A stretch of 64,000 bases of DNA from positions 434,001 through 498,000 of the forward strand of contig NZ_QPIG01000001.1 of NCBI RefSeq assembly GCF_003337215.1, read 5' to 3'. The notes under the pieces were generated by a model that saw only the letters and a program-made list of their open reading frames with translations, ran no database searches and had not been told where the DNA came from. The stretch comes from Oceanihabitans sediminis. Lineage in GTDB: Bacteria > Bacteroidota > Bacteroidia > Flavobacteriales > Flavobacteriaceae. The translations under genes were made by a program, and so were the position numbers. Below, in pieces: positions 62,716-64,000 of the stretch (position 1 is the first letter of the stretch; each line of letters opens with the position of its first letter).

Positions 62716-63301
62716 CATTTGTTTTTTGGTAGTAAGCTGTGCTTCATTCCCTAAAAAAAACAACTTTCAAAATACTGCTATAACAGGTGATATAAACAAT
62801 CCGTATTTTTCTAACACAAATAAGGATTACGTTTATAAAGCGAATATAGAAGTATACAACAATAGCTTCGGTGGTTTGCTAATTATTAAAAAAACTGGCG
62901 AACAGAAACATAGAATTGTTTTCACTACAGAAATGGGAAACAAATTATTTGATTTTCTTTTTGAAAAAGACAACTTCAAAGTAAACTACATCCTGGAGGA
63001 ACTTGACAGAAAAATACTGATCCAAGTTCTAAAAAAAGATTTTCAAGTTTTAGTTACCAAAAACTTAAAAACACAAGAAGCTTTTACTTCCAACAACCAA
63101 ACAGTAAAAAAAACAACTCTTGCTAATAAAAACTATTACTATTTTGAAACTCCGAAACTAACCAAAGTTATAAGAGCTAATAGTAGAAAAGAAAAAGTAA
63201 GGTTTCTGTTTACAGAAATAAATGATAATATTGCAGAACACATAGAGATTGTACACACTAATATTAAGTTGAAAATCAATCTTAAATCCATAACAGAATG
63301 A
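62696..63301 (+). CDS. lipoprotein of the pigment cluster
   Basis: The 201-residue protein has a lipobox (ISICFLVVSCASF, Cys15), then beta-rich segments (YVYKANIEVYNNSFGGLLIIKK, HRIVFTTEMGNKLFDF). It could be a LolB-like receiver for the LolA-like carrier next to it; this rests only on position and fold pattern. It overlaps both neighbours. Confidence 0.8.
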   Translation: MRYLLISICFLVVSCASFPKKNNFQNTAITGDINNPYFSNTNKDYVYKANIEVYNNSFGGLLIIKKTGEQKHRIVFTTEMGNKLFDFLFEKDNFKVNYILEELDRKILIQVLKKDFQVLVTKNLKTQEAFTSNNQTVKKTTLANKNYYYFETPKLTKVIRANSRKEKVRFLFTEINDNIAEHIEIVHTNIKLKINLKSITE

Positions 63302-63918
63302 AAAAAGCCCTATTAAGTTTAGCCTTATTGGTAACAAGTAGCATTGCAATTGCTCAGGTAACCGTGAGCCCGGGAATAAAAGCAGGTATAAATAAGTCTA
63401 ATATTAGTGATATGGAAGGAACTTCTTCTAAAACAGGCTTTCATGCAGGACTGTTTGTTAATTTAGACCTAGCTAGTTTTTATGAACTTCAGGTAGAAAC
63501 CACCTACTCCAACCAAGGAGCTAAAGTAAAAAACTACAGTTTAGATAATTACCAAGGAGATGTAATTATAAACGAAAATGGCACTTCCGATTTAAACTTA
63601 GATTATCTATCTATCGGTATTGCAAATAAATTCTTTATTGTAAAAGATTTAGGGGTCCACTTTATTGTAGGACCAACCATTGATATCCTTTTAAAGGATG
63701 ATTTTGGAGACTCTACTCCAATAGACTTCTCCTTTTTTGGAGGTGTTGGTTATGAATTTCCATTCGGACTGGCTATCGAAGCAAGATACAAACAAGGGAT
63801 TATCGATTTAGATGATGGCTTAACTACCTTTGGAAGCGAAAATACCGAATACGATAAAAACTATTTAAATGGTGTACTTCAACTTGGAGTGGCTTATAAA
63901 TTCGACTTTAGAAAATAA
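63298..63918 (+). CDS. outer-membrane beta-barrel protein
   Basis: The 206-residue protein has a signal peptide (KKALLSLALLVTSSIAIAQ) and alternating aromatic/polar strands (TVSPGIKAGINKSNIS, FHAGLFVNLDLASFYELQVE), ending in a C-terminal beta strand (LGVAYKFDF). It belongs to the outer membrane beta-barrel group common in Bacteroidota. It overlaps the preceding gene by 4 bases. Confidence 0.85.
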   Translation: MKKALLSLALLVTSSIAIAQVTVSPGIKAGINKSNISDMEGTSSKTGFHAGLFVNLDLASFYELQVETTYSNQGAKVKNYSLDNYQGDVIINENGTSDLNLDYLSIGIANKFFIVKDLGVHFIVGPTIDILLKDDFGDSTPIDFSFFGGVGYEFPFGLAIEARYKQGIIDLDDGLTTFGSENTEYDKNYLNGVLQLGVAYKFDFRK

Positions 63919-63921
63919 ACC

Positions 63922-64000
63922 ATGCAGTTAAAAGACTTTTACAAAATAAACAATCTAGAGGTAGACAAAAACTTGGCTACTGCTAATATTACTATAAACA
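63922..64000 (+). CDS. start of a further cluster gene (partial), probably a hotdog dehydratase
   Basis: The ATG at 63922 lies 3 bases past the preceding stop and the frame stays open to the window edge (26 codons: MQLKDFYKINN, then DKNLATANITIN). The beginning resembles the 3-hydroxyacyl-ACP dehydratases at this position in flexirubin and aryl polyene clusters. The fragment is too short to be firm. Confidence 0.5.
   Translation, partial: MQLKDFYKINNLEVDKNLATANITIN

Noticed and set aside
1-64000. CRISPR arrays, tRNA or rRNA genes, insertion sequences, prophage
   Set aside because: No regular spaced repeats, cloverleaf-like intergenic sequence, transposase or phage structural gene was seen; most intergenic gaps are short.

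Overview
The window is about 64 kb of a low-GC chromosome from a member of the Flavobacteriaceae (phylum Bacteroidota). The evidence is the T9SS type A sorting domain protein, the many lipoproteins, the TAnnTTTG-type -7 promoter boxes typical of Bacteroidota, weak Shine-Dalgarno sites, and a flexirubin/dialkylresorcinol pigment cluster very like that of Flavobacterium johnsoniae. I cannot name the genus. I found no rRNA, tRNA, CRISPR array, insertion sequence or prophage.

Bases 1-42,900 are mostly ordinary chromosomal genes in short operons on both strands. They include housekeeping genes (fbp, mfd, metG, tex, ssb, aspartate kinase, yraN), several secreted or membrane peptidases (S66, S9, M28, M13), small acetyltransferases, lipoproteins, an SDR-type threonine dehydrogenase and a fused PlsC/GNAT acyltransferase of the OlsF (amino-acid lipid) type. 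Two parts stand out. At 2078-2855 an intact ArsR-like repressor is followed by a decayed arsenate reductase gene with an in-frame stop and two frameshifts. At 7634-10818 a compact four-gene operon encodes a coiled-coil protein, a coiled-coil protein with a longin/roadblock-like C-terminus, a Ras/Rab-like small GTPase and a hybrid histidine kinase. The last set looks like a little-described GTPase/two-component signalling module and is the best candidate for an undescribed system outside the pigment locus.

Bases 42,952-64,000 hold a flexirubin-type cluster that continues past the window edge. One flavin-dependent halogenase-like gene points left; more than twenty genes point right from a divergent promoter region. 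They cover starter supply (tyrosine ammonia-lyase), polyene chain building (several ketosynthases, one without the catalytic Cys, two acyl carrier proteins, a ketoreductase, an unequal pair of hotdog dehydratases), dialkylresorcinol formation (DarA/DarB), head-group methylation, acyl transfer (LABLAT-type acyltransferase and a BtrH-like protein), a thioesterase, and export or envelope functions (ABC-2 transporter, polysaccharide deacetylase, LolA, a lipoprotein, an outer-membrane beta-barrel). The likely product is an aryl polyene carboxylic acid esterified to a dialkylresorcinol, possibly halogenated. The adenylating ligase expected to activate coumarate is not in the window and may lie beyond the right edge.

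Family assignments come from reading motifs and remembered family features. No database search was run.
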